Counted from the stretch's first letter, positions 49,213-60,080 are shown. The stretch: 64,000 nucleotides of DNA from Pseudomonas versuta (GCF_001294575.1 NZ_CP012676.1:4190001-4254000); one strand, 5' to 3'. Program-made: numbers and translations. The notes: generated by a model not told the origin, from the letters alone.

Positions 49213-49953
49213 TCACTTGGTCGCGTTGCCATCCGGCACGAACACATAACCTACGCCCCAAACGGTCTGGATATAGCGTGGCTTCGACGGGTCCGGCTCG
49301 ATCATGCGGCGCAAGCGGGAGATCTGGACGTCGATGGAACGCTCCAGTGCATCCCATTCACGGCCACGGGCCAGGTTCATCAGCTTGTCGCGGGTCAACG
49401 GCTCGCGGGCATGCATGACCAGAGCTTTAAGCACGGCGAACTCACCCGTGGTGAGCATGTGGACTTCGTCGCCACGCTTGAGCTCGCGAGTTGCCAGCGA
49501 CAGTTCGTAATCACCGAACGTCACGCTTTCGTCTTCGCTACCCGGGGCACCCGGTACAGGAGCGGCCTGGCGGCGCAATACCGCGCGCACCCGCGCCATG
49601 AGTTCATCGGGGTTGAACGGCTTGGCCAGATAATCGTCGGCGCCCAGTTCCAGGCCCTTGATGCGGCTCAGCTCGTCACCCTTGGCGGTGAGCATGATGA
49701 TCGGCACCCGGTTGCCCGCAGCACGCAAGCGGCGGCAAGCAGACAGCCCGTCTTCGCCGGGCAGCATCAGGTCCAGCACCACTAGGTTGAATACCTCACG
49801 GGCCAGCAAACGGTCCATTTGCTCGACGTTTGGCACAGCGCGGGCGCGATAGCCCTTGCTGACGAAGAAACGTTCCAGCAGGCTGCTCAGCCCGGGATCG
49901 TCGTCAACGATGAGAATTTTTTCGCCTTCTGCCGCTTGTGCAATGCTGCTCAT
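49213..49953 (-). CDS. ompR: Response regulator OmpR (AmgR-type)
   Basis: A 246-residue regulator with a receiver domain (IVDDDPGL, phosphorylated Asp in VVLDLMLPGEDG, Lys in LAKPFNPDELM). The C-terminal winged helix is of OmpR/PhoB type (REPLTRDKLMNLARGREWD and SIDVQISRLRRMIEPDPSKP). It should activate envelope-stress genes after phosphorylation by the adjacent kinase. It is divergent from tex across a 357-base gap. Confidence 0.94.
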   Translation of the reverse strand: MSSIAQAAEGEKILIVDDDPGLSSLLERFFVSKGYRARAVPNVEQMDRLLAREVFNLVVLDLMLPGEDGLSACRRLRAAGNRVPIIMLTAKGDELSRIKGLELGADDYLAKPFNPDELMARVRAVLRRQAAPVPGAPGSEDESVTFGDYELSLATRELKRGDEVHMLTTGEFAVLKALVMHAREPLTRDKLMNLARGREWDALERSIDVQISRLRRMIEPDPSKPRYIQTVWGVGYVFVPDGNATK

Positions 49954-50097
49954 TAGATGCTCCTGTGATCTCGGCGCGCATTATGGCTTAGCTGCTGTCA
50001 TACGCATGGAGTGCATTGTTAGCAGATTTTTCCTTCACTAACAGCACGCAGACCAATGTGCTGCGCCGCGTAGCCCCCTGAATTCGGGAACGCTGGT

Positions 50098-50103
50098 TAT
50101 AAT
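50098..50103 (+). promoter_or_regulatory. Candidate -10 box for tex
   Basis: A perfect TATAAT, preceded by CTGGT, lies in the 357-base gap between ompR and tex, 208 bases before the tex start. The -35 region is poor. The rest of the gap shows no other gene or clear hairpin. Confidence 0.4.
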
Positions 50104-50310
50104 GCGCCGCCTTTTGTGTCGGGCAACCTTGGATTTTCAAAGATCGCGTCAGGACTTATTTTTCCGGTGTCTGGCGTAATGTGCTGATTTCGCGGGTCAA
50201 CAGGCCGCCCTTTTGGCCCAGGCAGCGGCCTCATTCAGGTCGCTCAACCAGCCTCGCAAGCCTAGAAACCCGGGCATGCGAGCCTGCTTCACAATTTGTC
50301 AGGTGGTTTT

Positions 50311-52632
50311 ATGGACAGCATCAACAGCCGCATCGCCGAAGAACTTGGCGTGCGCCCGCAGCAGGTCGAAGCGGCCGTCGCGCTTCTGGATGAAGGCTCC
50401 ACCGTACCCTTCATCTCCCGCTACCGTAAGGAAGTGACCGGCAGCCTGGATGACACCCAACTGCGTCATCTGGAAGAACGCCTGCGCTACCTGCGTGAAC
50501 TCGACGAACGGCGTATCAGCATCCTCGCCAGCATCGAAGAACAAGGCAAATTAACCCCTGAACTGGCCCGCGACATCAAACTCGCCGAGACCAAGACACG
50601 CCTCGAAGACTTGTACCTGCCGTACAAGCAGAAGCGCCGCACCAAGGGCCAGATTGCCCTGGAAGCGGGTCTCGGCGAACTGGCAGACGGTCTGTTCAAC
50701 GACCCGGCCCTGAGCCCCGAAACCGAAGCAGCCCGTTTTGTCGACGCCGAAAAAGGTGTGGCAGACGTCAAGGCAGCTCTGGACGGCGCCAAGTACATCC
50801 TGATGGAGCGCTTCGCCGAGGACGCCAGCCTGCTGGATAAACTGCGCAGTTTCCTGAAACAGGAAGCGATTCTCAGCGCCCGGGTAATTCCCGGCAAAGA
50901 AGAGGAAGGCGCCAAGTTCCGCGACTACTTCGAGCACGACGAACCGCTCAAAAGCATGCCGTCGCACCGCGCGCTGGCCATTTTCCGTGGCCGCAACGAA
51001 GGCATTCTCAGCTCCTCGCTCAAGGTCGGTGAAGAACTGCCCGGCACCCTGCATCCCGGCGAGATGATGATCAGCGAGCGTTTCGGCCTGCAAAATCAGA
51101 ACCGCCCCGCTGACAAATGGCTGAGCGAAGTGGTGCGCTGGACCTGGAAGGTCAAGCTCTATACCCACCTTGAAACCGACTTGCTGGGAGAGTTGCGCGA
51201 CGGGGCTGAAACCGAAGCCATCAACGTGTTCGCCCACAACTTGCACGACTTGCTGCTGGCCGCACCTGCCGGCCCGCGCGCGACCCTGGGGCTGGACCCG
51301 GGCCTGCGTACCGGCTGCAAGATTGCCGTGGTCGATGCCACCGGCAAAATGCTCGAATACGCCACCGTGTATCCGCACGTGCCGCACAACAAGTGGGACC
51401 AGACCATCGCCGTGATGGCCGCCCTGTGCGCCAAGCACTCGGTCGAACTGATCGCAATCGGCAACGGCACCGCCAGCCGCGAAAGCGACAAGCTGGTGAT
51501 TGACCTGATCAAAAAGTACCCGGCCCTGAAAGTCACCAAAGTGATGGTGTCGGAAGCCGGCGCCTCGGTGTACTCGGCCTCGGAGCTGGCCGCCAAGGAG
51601 TTCCCGGACCTGGACGTATCGATCCGTGGCGCGGTGTCGATTGCCCGCCGCCTGCAGGATCCGCTGGCAGAGCTGGTGAAAATCGACCCTAAATCCATCG
51701 GTGTCGGCCAGTACCAGCACGACGTCTCCCAGCTCAAGCTGGCACGCGGCCTGGACGCCGTGGTTGAAGACTGCGTAAACGCCGTGGGTGTTGACGTCAA
51801 CACCGCATCGGTGGCGCTGCTGGCCCGTATCTCGGGGCTCAATGCCACACTGGCGCAGAACATCGTCAGTCACCGCGATGAAAACGGCGCATTCAAAACC
51901 CGTGCTGCATTGAAGAAAGTCAGCCGTCTGGGCGAAAAAACCTTCGAACAGGCAGCCGGTTTTCTGCGTGTCATGAATGGCGACAACCCGCTGGACGCTT
52001 CGGCGGTTCACCCCGAGGCCTACCCGCTGGTCAAACGCATTGCCTCGGACACCGAGCGCGACATTCGCTCGCTGATCGGTGACGCAAGCTTCCTCAAGCG
52101 TCTTGATCCGAAGAAATTCACTGACGAAACCTTCGGCCTGCCGACGGTCACCGACATCCTCCAAGAACTGGAAAAACCCGGCCGCGATCCGCGTCCCGAG
52201 TTCAAGACTGCCGAGTTCCAGGAAGGCGTCGAAGATCTCAAGGACTTGCAACTGGGGATGATTCTGGAAGGCGTGGTGACCAACGTGACCAACTTTGGTG
52301 CCTTCGTCGACATCGGTGTCCATCAGGACGGCCTGGTGCATATCTCGGCATTGTCCGAGAAATTCATCAAGGACCCGCGTGAAGCCGTTAAAGCCGGTGA
52401 CGTCGTCAAGGTCAAGGTCATGGAAATCGATATCCCGCGTAAACGCGTGGGGCTGTCGATGCGCATGAGCGACACCCCCGGCGAGAAAATCGACGGTGCC
52501 CGTGGCGCGCGTCCAGGTTCGGCACCGCGCCAGCAAAACACCGCGCCGCGTAAAGAAACCGTGGCTGCGGCCCCGGCCAACAACGCGATGGCGTCACTGT
52601 TTGCCAACGCCAAACAGATGAAAAAACGCTAA
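50311..52632 (+). CDS. tex: Tex-family transcription accessory protein
   Basis: A 773-residue nucleic-acid-binding protein. It has an N-terminal helical region ([20 protein letters not shown]) and a YqgF/RuvC-like domain ([19 protein letters not shown]). A helix-hairpin-helix region and a C-terminal S1 domain ([21 protein letters not shown]) follow. Tex is linked to toxin gene expression and RNA handling in other bacteria. Its biochemical role is not settled. ATG 50311 follows AGGTGG. A thioesterase gene overlaps its stop by one base. Confidence 0.95.
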   Translation: MDSINSRIAEELGVRPQQVEAAVALLDEGSTVPFISRYRKEVTGSLDDTQLRHLEERLRYLRELDERRISILASIEEQGKLTPELARDIKLAETKTRLEDLYLPYKQKRRTKGQIALEAGLGELADGLFNDPALSPETEAARFVDAEKGVADVKAALDGAKYILMERFAEDASLLDKLRSFLKQEAILSARVIPGKEEEGAKFRDYFEHDEPLKSMPSHRALAIFRGRNEGILSSSLKVGEELPGTLHPGEMMISERFGLQNQNRPADKWLSEVVRWTWKVKLYTHLETDLLGELRDGAETEAINVFAHNLHDLLLAAPAGPRATLGLDPGLRTGCKIAVVDATGKMLEYATVYPHVPHNKWDQTIAVMAALCAKHSVELIAIGNGTASRESDKLVIDLIKKYPALKVTKVMVSEAGASVYSASELAAKEFPDLDVSIRGAVSIARRLQDPLAELVKIDPKSIGVGQYQHDVSQLKLARGLDAVVEDCVNAVGVDVNTASVALLARISGLNATLAQNIVSHRDENGAFKTRAALKKVSRLGEKTFEQAAGFLRVMNGDNPLDASAVHPEAYPLVKRIASDTERDIRSLIGDASFLKRLDPKKFTDETFGLPTVTDILQELEKPGRDPRPEFKTAEFQEGVEDLKDLQLGMILEGVVTNVTNFGAFVDIGVHQDGLVHISALSEKFIKDPREAVKAGDVVKVKVMEIDIPRKRVGLSMRMSDTPGEKIDGARGARPGSAPRQQNTAPRKETVAAAPANNAMASLFANAKQMKKR

Positions 52633-53015
52633 TGACGCTCCCGGACGGCCTGACCCAAAGCGCCTTCAGTGATCTGATCGGTTGCCGCGTGCAGTGGGTG
52701 GAAGACGGCGTGGCGCACGTGGCGCTAAGCCTGGAACCGCAACTGCGTAATCGCGGCGGGAAAATGCACGGCGGGGTTTTATTCAGTCTGGTGGATATCA
52801 GCATGGGGCTGGCGTGTTCCAGCGCCCATGGCTTTGACCAGCAGAGCGTGACCATCGAGTGCAAAATCAACTACATCCGGGCGGTGTCCGATGGCGAAGT
52901 GCTGTGCATCGCCAAAGTCATTCACCCCGGAAGACGCACCCTGGTCGTCGAAGCAGACGTGCTGCAAGGCGACAAACTGGTGGCCAAAGCACAAGGCACC
53001 TTCGCCGTCCTGTAG
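52632..53015 (+). CDS. PaaI-like hotdog thioesterase
   Basis: A 127-residue hotdog-fold acyl-CoA thioesterase. The catalytic loop is NRGGKMHGGVLFSLVDISMGLA, with the HGG turn and an acidic residue on the hotdog helix. The strand SVTIECKINYIRAVSDGEVLC follows. The substrate is unknown. Its ATG overlaps the tex stop by one base, so the two genes are coupled. The order tex-thioesterase-gshA is conserved in pseudomonads. Confidence 0.9.
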   Translation: MTLPDGLTQSAFSDLIGCRVQWVEDGVAHVALSLEPQLRNRGGKMHGGVLFSLVDISMGLACSSAHGFDQQSVTIECKINYIRAVSDGEVLCIAKVIHPGRRTLVVEADVLQGDKLVAKAQGTFAVL

Positions 53016-53221
53016 CCGCCGGCAGGTGATTTGAGTTAATTTCGGCGCATAAGGGTCAATAGACCCTTGTGCGGCACCGAAATGCGCTTCAAGCGCCGAG
53101 GGCCGAACAAGGACGGGCGACATCATTACAAGCCAGGCGACCACGCCAGTTTCAACTTCACCCTTGTAGACCGTCCTGACCACCCCCATATTGGGGCGAC
53201 TGACGCGTGAAGGAATCCAAC

Positions 53222-54805
53222 TTGAGCCAACTTCTCAACCGCCGCCTGGCTCTGCTCAGCGAGCGCGCTAACCTCTCACTGCTGGAGCAGTGCTTGCATG
53301 GTATCGAGCGCGAATGCCTGCGCGTTACGGCCGATGCCCGACTGGCGCAGACCCCGCACCCCGAAGAACTGGGCTCGGCCCTGACCAACGATCAAATCAC
53401 CACTGACTATTCCGAGTCGCTGCTGGAGTTCATCACCCCGGCCCTGCCTGATCCGGCAGAGACGCTGGCCAGCCTCGACAAGATTCACCGTTTTGCCTAC
53501 AGCAAACTCGGTAACGAGTTCCTGTGGAGCCCTTCGATGCCGTGCCCGTTGCCGGCCGAAGAAGACATCCCGATTGCCTACTACGGCACATCCAATATCG
53601 GTCAGCTCAAGTACGTGTACCGCAAAGGCCTGGCCCTGCGTTACGGCAAGACCATGCAGTGCATCGCCGGCATTCACTACAATTTCTCCCTGCCTGAAGT
53701 GCTGTGGCCGGTACTGATGAAGGATGAAGGCTTTGTCGGCACCGAACGCGACTACCAGTCCAATGCCTACATCGCGCTAATTCGTAATTTCCGTCGTTAC
53801 AACTGGCTCCTGATGTACCTGTTTGGTGCTTCGCCTGCGCTGGATGCGGGTTTCCTGCGCGGTCGTTCACACCAGCTGGAACAACTGGACGCCGATACGC
53901 TGTACCTGCCTTACGCCACCAGCCTGCGCATGAGCGACCTGGGTTACCAGAGCAACGCCCAGGCCGGTCTGACCCCCTGCTACAACGACCTCAACAGCTA
54001 CACCGACAGCCTGCGCAAAGCGGTGGCAACACCTTATGCGCCGTATGTTGAGATCGGCACGCACAAAGATGGCGAATGGGTGCAACTGAACACCAACATT
54101 CTGCAAATCGAAAACGAGTACTACTCCAATATCCGCCCCAAGCGCGTGACCTACACCGGCGAACGGCCGATTCAGGCGCTGGTGGCCCGTGGCGTGCAGT
54201 ACGTTGAAGTGCGTTTGCTGGATATCAACCCGTTCCTGCCCGTGGGCATCGACTTGCCTGAAGCGCGTTTTCTGGATGCGTTCCTGCTGTATTGCGCCTT
54301 CCAGGAAAGCCCGCAATTCGACAACACGACCTGCAGTGATTGCTCGTCGAACTTCATGAGCGTGGTCAAGGAAGGTCGCCGTCCGGGCCTGCAATTGCAG
54401 CGCGATGGCCAGCCGGTCGACCTGAAGGAATGGGCAGCAGAACTGCTGGAGCAAATTGCACCACTGGCCGCTTTGCTCGATGCAAGCCACGGCGGCGATG
54501 CTCACAGCAAAGCGCTCGACGAACAGCTAGCCAAGGTCAAGGACGTCTCACTGACGCCGTCCGCCAAAGTCCTGGCCAGCATGATCGAGCACAAGGAAAG
54601 CTTCTCCCAGTTCTCGATGCGCCAAAGCCTGGCCCATGCCGAGTTCTTCCGCAGCGAACCGCTGAGTGCTGAAGACCAGGCTGCGTTCGAAGAGAAGGCC
54701 CGCAGTTCGCTGGTACAGCAGACCGAACTGGAACAGCACGAAGTCGGAGACTTTGATTTGTTCGTCGCCTCGTACCAGGCGAGCATTCTGGCGATCAGTA
54801 ACTAA
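53222..54805 (+). CDS. gshA: Glutamate--cysteine ligase
   Basis: A 527-residue enzyme that makes gamma-glutamylcysteine, the first step of glutathione synthesis. It has the proteobacterial type I pattern [32 protein letters not shown] and [19 protein letters not shown] also fits. The TTG at 53222 is chosen because AAGGA lies seven bases before it and the length equals the usual 527. A GTG at 53207 is in frame but precedes that ribosome site. A strong terminator follows. Confidence 0.96.
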   Translation: MSQLLNRRLALLSERANLSLLEQCLHGIERECLRVTADARLAQTPHPEELGSALTNDQITTDYSESLLEFITPALPDPAETLASLDKIHRFAYSKLGNEFLWSPSMPCPLPAEEDIPIAYYGTSNIGQLKYVYRKGLALRYGKTMQCIAGIHYNFSLPEVLWPVLMKDEGFVGTERDYQSNAYIALIRNFRRYNWLLMYLFGASPALDAGFLRGRSHQLEQLDADTLYLPYATSLRMSDLGYQSNAQAGLTPCYNDLNSYTDSLRKAVATPYAPYVEIGTHKDGEWVQLNTNILQIENEYYSNIRPKRVTYTGERPIQALVARGVQYVEVRLLDINPFLPVGIDLPEARFLDAFLLYCAFQESPQFDNTTCSDCSSNFMSVVKEGRRPGLQLQRDGQPVDLKEWAAELLEQIAPLAALLDASHGGDAHSKALDEQLAKVKDVSLTPSAKVLASMIEHKESFSQFSMRQSLAHAEFFRSEPLSAEDQAAFEEKARSSLVQQTELEQHEVGDFDLFVASYQASILAISN

Positions 54806-54820
54806 AAGCCCCTCACCTGG

Positions 54821-54844
54821 GGCCCCGCCCTTTGAGGCGGGGCC
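54821..54844. terminator. GC-rich hairpin between gshA and argA
   Basis: GGCCCCGCC-CTTTGA-GGCGGGGCC is a perfect 9-bp stem between the convergent gshA and argA genes. There is no clean U run on either side, but the stem strength and position suit a shared end. Confidence 0.75.
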
Positions 54845-54857
54845 GAGGGAGCGCGAG

Positions 54858-56156
54858 TTACAACGCCTTCTCGAATATCTTGGAATTACGCTGAAAGTTG
54901 TACAGCGACGCGCGCGCTGCCGGCAGGCGTTCGACGCTGCTCGGCTCAAAGCCGCGCTCGCGGAACCAGTGGGCTGTGCGGGTTGTAAGCACGAACAGGG
55001 TTTTTAGCCCCTGGGCCCGAGCACGGTTTTCGATGCGCTCCAGCAGCTCGTCACCGCGACGACCATGGCGGTACTCCGGATTCACCGCCAGACACGCCAG
55101 CTCCCCCGCATCCGAGTCGGCAATCTGATACAGCGCCGCACAGGCGATGATCATGCCTTCACGCTCAACCACACTGAATTGCTCGATCTCGCGCTCCAGC
55201 ACTTCGCGTGAGCGACGTACCAGAATCCCCTGCTCTTCCAGCGGGCTGATCAGGTCGAGCAAACCGCCCACGTCTTCAATCGCCGCTTCACGGGTGACTT
55301 CGAATTGCTCCTGGGCCACCAGCGTACCGCCACCATGACGGGTAAACAGTTCCGTCAGCAGCGCACCATCTTCGGCGTAGCTAACGATGTGGCTACGCGC
55401 CACGCCGCCACTGCAGGCCTCGGCAGCCGCTTCCAGCAGTTCGGCCTGATAATCGCTCCCCAGACGCTTCATGTGCGCCGGTATCTGTTGCGGACGTAAC
55501 TCACGGACCAGATGCCCGGTCTCGTCGAGCAGGCCCGATTCGGCACCGAACAACAGCAGTTTGTCAGCGCCCAGGTCGATAGCGGCGCGGGTGGCGACGT
55601 CTTCGCAGGCCAGGTTGAAAATCTCACCGGTCGGTGAGTAGCCCAACGGTGACAACAGCACGATCGAGCGCTCGTCCAGCAGACGGTTGATACCCTTGCG
55701 GTCGACCCTGCGCACTTCGCCCGTGTGGTGATAATCCACGCCATCGAGCACACCGATCGGGCGCGCCGTGACCAGGTTGCCGCTCGCCACCCGCAGGCGT
55801 GAACCCTGCATCGGCGAAGAAGCCATGTCCATCGACAGGCGCGCCTCAATCGCAATACGCAACTGGCCCACGGCGTCGATCACGCACTCCAGGGTCGGCG
55901 CATCGGTAATGCGCATACCTTCGTGGTAATGCGGCATCAGGCCACGGGCTTCAAGCCGGCTTTCGATTTGCGGGCGCGAACCATGGACCAGCACCAGCCG
56001 CACGCCCAGGCTGTGCAACAGCACCAGGTCGTGAACGATATTGCCAAAGTTTGAGTGCGCTACGCCGTCGCCGGGGAGCATGACGACGAACGTGCAGTCG
56101 CGGTGAGCATTGATGTAAGGGGAAGCATGACGCAGCCAATTAACGTAATCGTGCAT
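54858..56156 (-). CDS. argA: Amino-acid N-acetyltransferase (N-acetylglutamate synthase)
   Basis: A 432-residue enzyme that acetylates glutamate to open arginine synthesis. An N-terminal amino-acid-kinase-like domain (LVLVHGSRPQIESRL, arginine-binding) is joined to a C-terminal GNAT domain (ACLAVNPEYRHGRRGDELLERI). That is the classical two-domain ArgA subject to feedback by arginine. argE lies downstream on the same strand... in reading order argE precedes it, with a 149-base gap between them. Confidence 0.95.
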   Translation of the reverse strand: MHDYVNWLRHASPYINAHRDCTFVVMLPGDGVAHSNFGNIVHDLVLLHSLGVRLVLVHGSRPQIESRLEARGLMPHYHEGMRITDAPTLECVIDAVGQLRIAIEARLSMDMASSPMQGSRLRVASGNLVTARPIGVLDGVDYHHTGEVRRVDRKGINRLLDERSIVLLSPLGYSPTGEIFNLACEDVATRAAIDLGADKLLLFGAESGLLDETGHLVRELRPQQIPAHMKRLGSDYQAELLEAAAEACSGGVARSHIVSYAEDGALLTELFTRHGGGTLVAQEQFEVTREAAIEDVGGLLDLISPLEEQGILVRRSREVLEREIEQFSVVEREGMIIACAALYQIADSDAGELACLAVNPEYRHGRRGDELLERIENRARAQGLKTLFVLTTRTAHWFRERGFEPSSVERLPAARASLYNFQRNSKIFEKAL

Positions 56157-56305
56157 AACCGGAGCCTGTAAAAAATGAGCAGCCTGAAAAGGGCAAAAAA
56201 CAGCAAACGCACAACGGGCTGGTGGTTATCGTCGAAACATACTTGGCAACACGCGTGCTCTCCTCATGTGTGGAAGTGGTGGGCGATGGCGCTCCCGCCT
56301 TTTTG

Positions 56306-57448
56306 TCAGGTCAGACAATAGTGTTCGATCAACTGGCTTAATAGACGCACTGTCGGCTTCAAACGTGACATTTCCAGGTGTTCTCCCGGCTGATGAGCAC
56401 AACTGATGTCGCCGGGGCCCAGCACAATGGTTTCGCAGCCAAGCTGCTGAAGATAAGGCGCTTCCGTGCCAAACGCCACTGCTTGTGCGCGATGTCCGGT
56501 GAGGCGCTCGGCTACACGTACCAGTTCAACATCGGCCGCCTGCTCAAATGGCGGGACACCGGCAGCAATCGGAGCGAAATCGATCTTCACTTGATGGCGC
56601 TCGGCCAAAGGCTGCAATTTGCCCCGAATGATCGCCCGCAGTTCGTTCGGGTCCATGCCCGGCAAAGGCCGCAGGTCAAACTCCAGCGAACATTGACCGC
56701 AAATGCGGTTTGGATTGTCGCCACCGTGAATGCAGCCAAAGTTCAGGGTCGGCTGCGGCACGCTGAACTGCGGGTTGCGGTATTCGTTGAGCCATTGCTG
56801 ACGCAGACCCTTGAGTTCGCTGATCGCATCGTGCATGGCTTCCAGAGCGCTGTGACCAAGGCTAGGGTCGGAGGAATGGCCGCTACGCCCCAGAATGTCG
56901 ATACGCTCCATCATCACGCCTTTGTGCATGCGGATCGGCTTGAGCCCGGTTGGCTCGCCGATCACCGCAGCACGTCCCAGCGGGCGCCCGGCTTCGACCA
57001 GAGCCCGGGCACCGGCCATCGAGGTTTCTTCGTCGCACGTGGCCAAAATCAGCAGTGGCTGCTTGAACGGCTGATCGAGCAGCGGGCGCACGGCCTCGAT
57101 CACCAGCGCGAAAAACCCCTTCATGTCACAACTGCCAAGGCCTACCCAGCGATTGTCGACTTCTGTCAGTTTCAGCGGATCGGTCTGCCACAGCGCTTCG
57201 TCATAAGGCACGGTATCGCTGTGCCCCGCCAGCACCAGCCCCCCGGGGCCGCTGCCAAAGCTGGCGAGCAAGTTGAATTTCCCCGGGCTGACCTGCTGGA
57301 TATCGCAACTAAAACCCAGCTCGGCGAGCCAGGTGGCCAACAAATCGATCACCCCTCGATTGGATTGATCCAGATGAGGCTGGGTGCAACTGACCGATGC
57401 AGTGCCGATCAAGGCAGCGAATTGCTCTTTCATGGAAGGTAAAGGCAT
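56306..57448 (-). CDS. argE: Acetylornithine deacetylase
   Basis: A 380-residue M20 metallopeptidase-family enzyme that releases ornithine from N-acetylornithine. The metal-binding pattern is LVLAGHSDTVPYDE, GLGSCDMKGFFAL and CDEETSMAGA. ATG 57448 has GGAAG seven bases before it. A second ATG five codons later is possible, and the longer frame to 57565 runs into the divergent gene's promoter. It stands just upstream of argA on the same strand. Which deacetylation route dominates depends on argJ elsewhere. Confidence 0.92.
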   Translation of the reverse strand: MPLPSMKEQFAALIGTASVSCTQPHLDQSNRGVIDLLATWLAELGFSCDIQQVSPGKFNLLASFGSGPGGLVLAGHSDTVPYDEALWQTDPLKLTEVDNRWVGLGSCDMKGFFALVIEAVRPLLDQPFKQPLLILATCDEETSMAGARALVEAGRPLGRAAVIGEPTGLKPIRMHKGVMMERIDILGRSGHSSDPSLGHSALEAMHDAISELKGLRQQWLNEYRNPQFSVPQPTLNFGCIHGGDNPNRICGQCSLEFDLRPLPGMDPNELRAIIRGKLQPLAERHQVKIDFAPIAAGVPPFEQAADVELVRVAERLTGHRAQAVAFGTEAPYLQQLGCETIVLGPGDISCAHQPGEHLEMSRLKPTVRLLSQLIEHYCLT

Positions 57449-57606
57449 GCGCTGACTTCCTGTTAGCTGGGCGAGGCCCATCATAGAGCCATCTGGCGGG
57501 CAGAATAAACCCGTGCGACGCGTCGGAGCGGCGAGTCCTGTACACTGCACGGCCTTGGCAGCCACACCTTTTCCCGGCTGCGCAACCGTTCCTGGATTTT
57601 CCGGCC

Positions 57607-58995
57607 ATGCAAAAAGAAACCGAAATCAAACTGCGCGTCAGCCGCGAAACCCTCGCCGCCTTGCGCGAGCACCCACTGCTGAAAAAGCGCAACAAAAGTG
57701 GCTGGGAAAGCCGTGAGTTGTTAAACCAGTACTTCGACACACCTGAGCGCGACCTGGCCAAGGCCAAAGTTGCCCTGCGCCTGCGCCGCGATGGCGAAGA
57801 AGTGATCCAGACCCTCAAGACCCGCGGCCAGAGCATTGCCGGCCTGTCGGAGCGTAACGAGTACGACTGGAAGCTGCCTAAAGCCAAGCTCGATACCAAA
57901 AAACTCGACGGCGAATGCTGGCCCGAAGAGTTGGCCGAGCTGGACAAGAAAACCCTGAAACCAATCTTCACCACCGATTTTGTCCGCGAGCGCGCAGAAA
58001 TTTCGTGGGGCCGCGGCAAGGCCAAAGTCGTGATCGAAGCGGCGCTGGATCTTGGCCACGTGATTGCGGGCAAGCAGAAAGAAGAAATCTGCGAGCTGGA
58101 ACTCGAACTGCGCGAAGGCGAACCGTCTGCGTTGCTGGAACTGGCAGCCGAGCTGGCCGAGAAGCTGGCCCTGATGCCATGCGATATCAGCAAGGCCGAG
58201 CGCGGCTATCGCCTGTTCGATGCCAACAGCTATGCCGTCAGCCTGCCGGCACCTGTTTTGACCCCGCAAACACCGCTGGACGACGCCTTTGCCGCGCTGG
58301 CCTGGCACTTGCTGGGCAGCAGCCAGCGCCTGGCCGAACAGTACCGCTTCAATGGCCACTGGCGTTTGTTGCAAGACTGGGTTCAACAACTGACTGACCT
58401 GCGTGCCCTGGTCAGCAGCCTGGGTCAGGCCGCGCCACGCCAATCCACCAGCGCGCTGCGCGCAGAGCTCGATGCCTTGCTTGAAGACTGGCGCCCGCTG
58501 GTACAAATCGGCCAGGACGACGAAGACGTGCGTAAAGCCGCTCCCGAGCAGTTCCTGGAAGAGCTGGAAGACCCACGCTGGGGCCAGTTCTCGCTGAACA
58601 CCTCACGCTGGTTGATGGGTCGCAGCTGGACCATTGATCGCGGCACCACCCGTGGCAATCGCCAGGGTGCTGCACAGTTGGCCAGCTGGTTGCCGCGCCT
58701 GCTCTCGGACGAAGCCATCGCCCTGCGCCTGAACCGCTACCAGCAGCAACCCGAAGATCTGGCCGAGCAACTGCCGCGTATCGAGCGGATTCAGGCATGG
58801 CTGCGCCTGGCGCGTAACGTGCTGGAAATCCCGGAAGTCGATCGTTTGTACGGTGAACTGAACAAGCTGCAGGAATTGGCCAACCAGCCAATCTCTGAAG
58901 ATGCCGAGAGCAATGACCTCTTGCTCAACGCTCGCAAGCAGCAAGCGATTGCCGTGTACCAGAACCGCGCCTGGAAGACCCTGCTGCGCGCCTAA
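57607..58995 (+). CDS. CYTH-CHAD domain protein (inorganic triphosphatase-like)
   Basis: A 462-residue protein with an N-terminal CYTH tunnel domain (ETEIKLRVS, carrying the ExExK motif at residues 4-8) in the first ~210 residues. A CHAD-like all-helical domain fills the rest. E. coli YgiF, of the same design, hydrolyses inorganic triphosphate. CHAD domains bind polyphosphate. A similar role is plausible but not shown. It is divergent from argE and followed by a REP hairpin and the convergent lipocalin gene. Confidence 0.88.
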   Translation: MQKETEIKLRVSRETLAALREHPLLKKRNKSGWESRELLNQYFDTPERDLAKAKVALRLRRDGEEVIQTLKTRGQSIAGLSERNEYDWKLPKAKLDTKKLDGECWPEELAELDKKTLKPIFTTDFVRERAEISWGRGKAKVVIEAALDLGHVIAGKQKEEICELELELREGEPSALLELAAELAEKLALMPCDISKAERGYRLFDANSYAVSLPAPVLTPQTPLDDAFAALAWHLLGSSQRLAEQYRFNGHWRLLQDWVQQLTDLRALVSSLGQAAPRQSTSALRAELDALLEDWRPLVQIGQDDEDVRKAAPEQFLEELEDPRWGQFSLNTSRWLMGRSWTIDRGTTRGNRQGAAQLASWLPRLLSDEAIALRLNRYQQQPEDLAEQLPRIERIQAWLRLARNVLEIPEVDRLYGELNKLQELANQPISEDAESNDLLLNARKQQAIAVYQNRAWKTLLRA

Positions 58996-59006
58996 GCGCA
59001 CGCCCC

Positions 59007-59035
59007 CTGCAGGAGCGAGCTTGCCGGCTCCTGCA
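59007..59035. terminator. REP-like hairpin between convergent genes
   Basis: TGCAGGAGC (59008-59016) and GCTCCTGCA (59027-59035) are perfect 9-base arms with GAGCTTGCCG between. It lies between the CYTH-CHAD gene and the lipocalin gene. Confidence 0.6.
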
Positions 59036-59044
59036 ACTGCGGCC

Positions 59045-59611
59045 CTACTTCGTGCCTTTGGGCATGTCCGCGTCTGGCGTTCGCCAAATCAGTCGCGTGG
59101 TGTCATACCCCTGTTGTTGAGCCTTGCTCAGCAACTCCTCCCGGGTTTGCTGATCAATCTGCGGCTTGCGTGACAGCAGCCACAAATAACGCCGATCAGG
59201 ATTACCCACTAGCGCCGTGCTGTAGCCATCGCCCAGGTACAACACCCAGTAATCGCCCTTGGTCACCCCCGGTAGCACCGCTGACACCCAGTTATCGAAC
59301 TCGACCCACAGTTTGTCGGTTTTACCCGCAACCTGAGGCGTAGCCGTACCCTTGGCCTCTTCCCACTCGCCTTCAGCGGTCTGGCAACGGTTCAGTACCG
59401 CCACGTTGCCGTCCGGCTTGAGGCTGTAGTGCGCCTCGGATTGCACGCAGTTACGCTGGAAGAACATTGGCAATCTCGCCTGCTCATACCAGGTACCCTG
59501 ATAACGTTTGAGATCAACGCTTTCGACGGTTTTGGGGGCCAGCGAATTGTCGGAGGTGCTGCATCCGGCTAACAGCAGTGCAGCGCCGAACGTGGCTAAA
59601 AGACCTTTCAT
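59045..59611 (-). CDS. blc: Outer-membrane lipocalin (Blc family)
   Basis: A 188-residue lipoprotein. The signal ends in lipobox LLLAGC, followed by STSDNS. The lipocalin start motif is KRYQGTWYEQARLPMFFQR, and VLYLGDGYSTALVGNPDRRYLWLLSR is the second family block. Blc proteins bind lysophospholipids and similar lipids at the outer membrane. It is followed downstream by nothing but the REP hairpin and is preceded by a small lipoprotein gene 21 bases upstream, likely in the same transcript. Confidence 0.9.
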   Translation of the reverse strand: MKGLLATFGAALLLAGCSTSDNSLAPKTVESVDLKRYQGTWYEQARLPMFFQRNCVQSEAHYSLKPDGNVAVLNRCQTAEGEWEEAKGTATPQVAGKTDKLWVEFDNWVSAVLPGVTKGDYWVLYLGDGYSTALVGNPDRRYLWLLSRKPQIDQQTREELLSKAQQQGYDTTRLIWRTPDADMPKGTK

Positions 59612-59632
59612 CGCAGATGCTCCTGATCAGCC

Positions 59633-59887
59633 TTACTTAAGACCTTGCCCGGAAAAAATCAGCACTTTATCGCCAGCGTATTGCACGCTGATAAAGCTGG
59701 TTTTATCACCCCAGGTGCAGCTCGACATACCCAGTGCACCGGAACAATCGGTTGGGCTACCCAACAACTTCTCTACCTCGGCCTTGGTCATGCCGGCCGA
59801 CAGTTTTGAGTAGTTTTCCTGGTTGACCTTGCTGCATGCCGCCAGCAATACGCAAAACGACAACATTGCCAGAGAACGCAACTTCAT
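59633..59887 (-). CDS. Small lipoprotein, BamE/SmpA-like pattern
   Basis: An 84-residue protein. The start MKLRSLAMLSFCVLLAAC gives a lipoprotein signal with lipobox LLAAC (Cys18). The mature part has NYSKLSAGMTKAEVEKLLGSP, a pattern seen in BamE/SmpA-like and DUF3862 proteins. Two further cysteines (CSGALGMSSC) may form a disulphide. Its function is unknown. The start at 59887 is preferred over the longer frame from 59932, since an AGGAG-like site (CAGGAGC) stands just before it. Confidence 0.85.
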   Translation of the reverse strand: MKLRSLAMLSFCVLLAACSKVNQENYSKLSAGMTKAEVEKLLGSPTDCSGALGMSSCTWGDKTSFISVQYAGDKVLIFSGQGLK

Positions 59888-60000
59888 GGAAAAGCTCCTG
59901 ATTGAGAAAGTCGGCCGAGCCGCTTGATGCAAGCTTAGAAGAGAAAAGTACGGGGTGGTTCCCGATAGGCGGGGGGATTTGTTCCGAGGCCGGAAACAAC

Positions 60001-60080
60001 TGTAGGAGCGAGCTTGCTCGCGAGCTGTTGGGGACGCTCGCGAGCAAGCTCGCTCCTACATGGGCAAGCTCGCTCCTGCA
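60001..60080. repeat. REPIN with an extra half copy
   Basis: TGTAGGAGCGAGCTTGCTCG... (60001-60025) and its exact inverse (60036-60060) have perfect 25-base arms. A third half copy AAGCTCGCTCCTGCAG follows at 60066-60081. It is the best-preserved REPIN in the window, located after fbp. Confidence 0.9.
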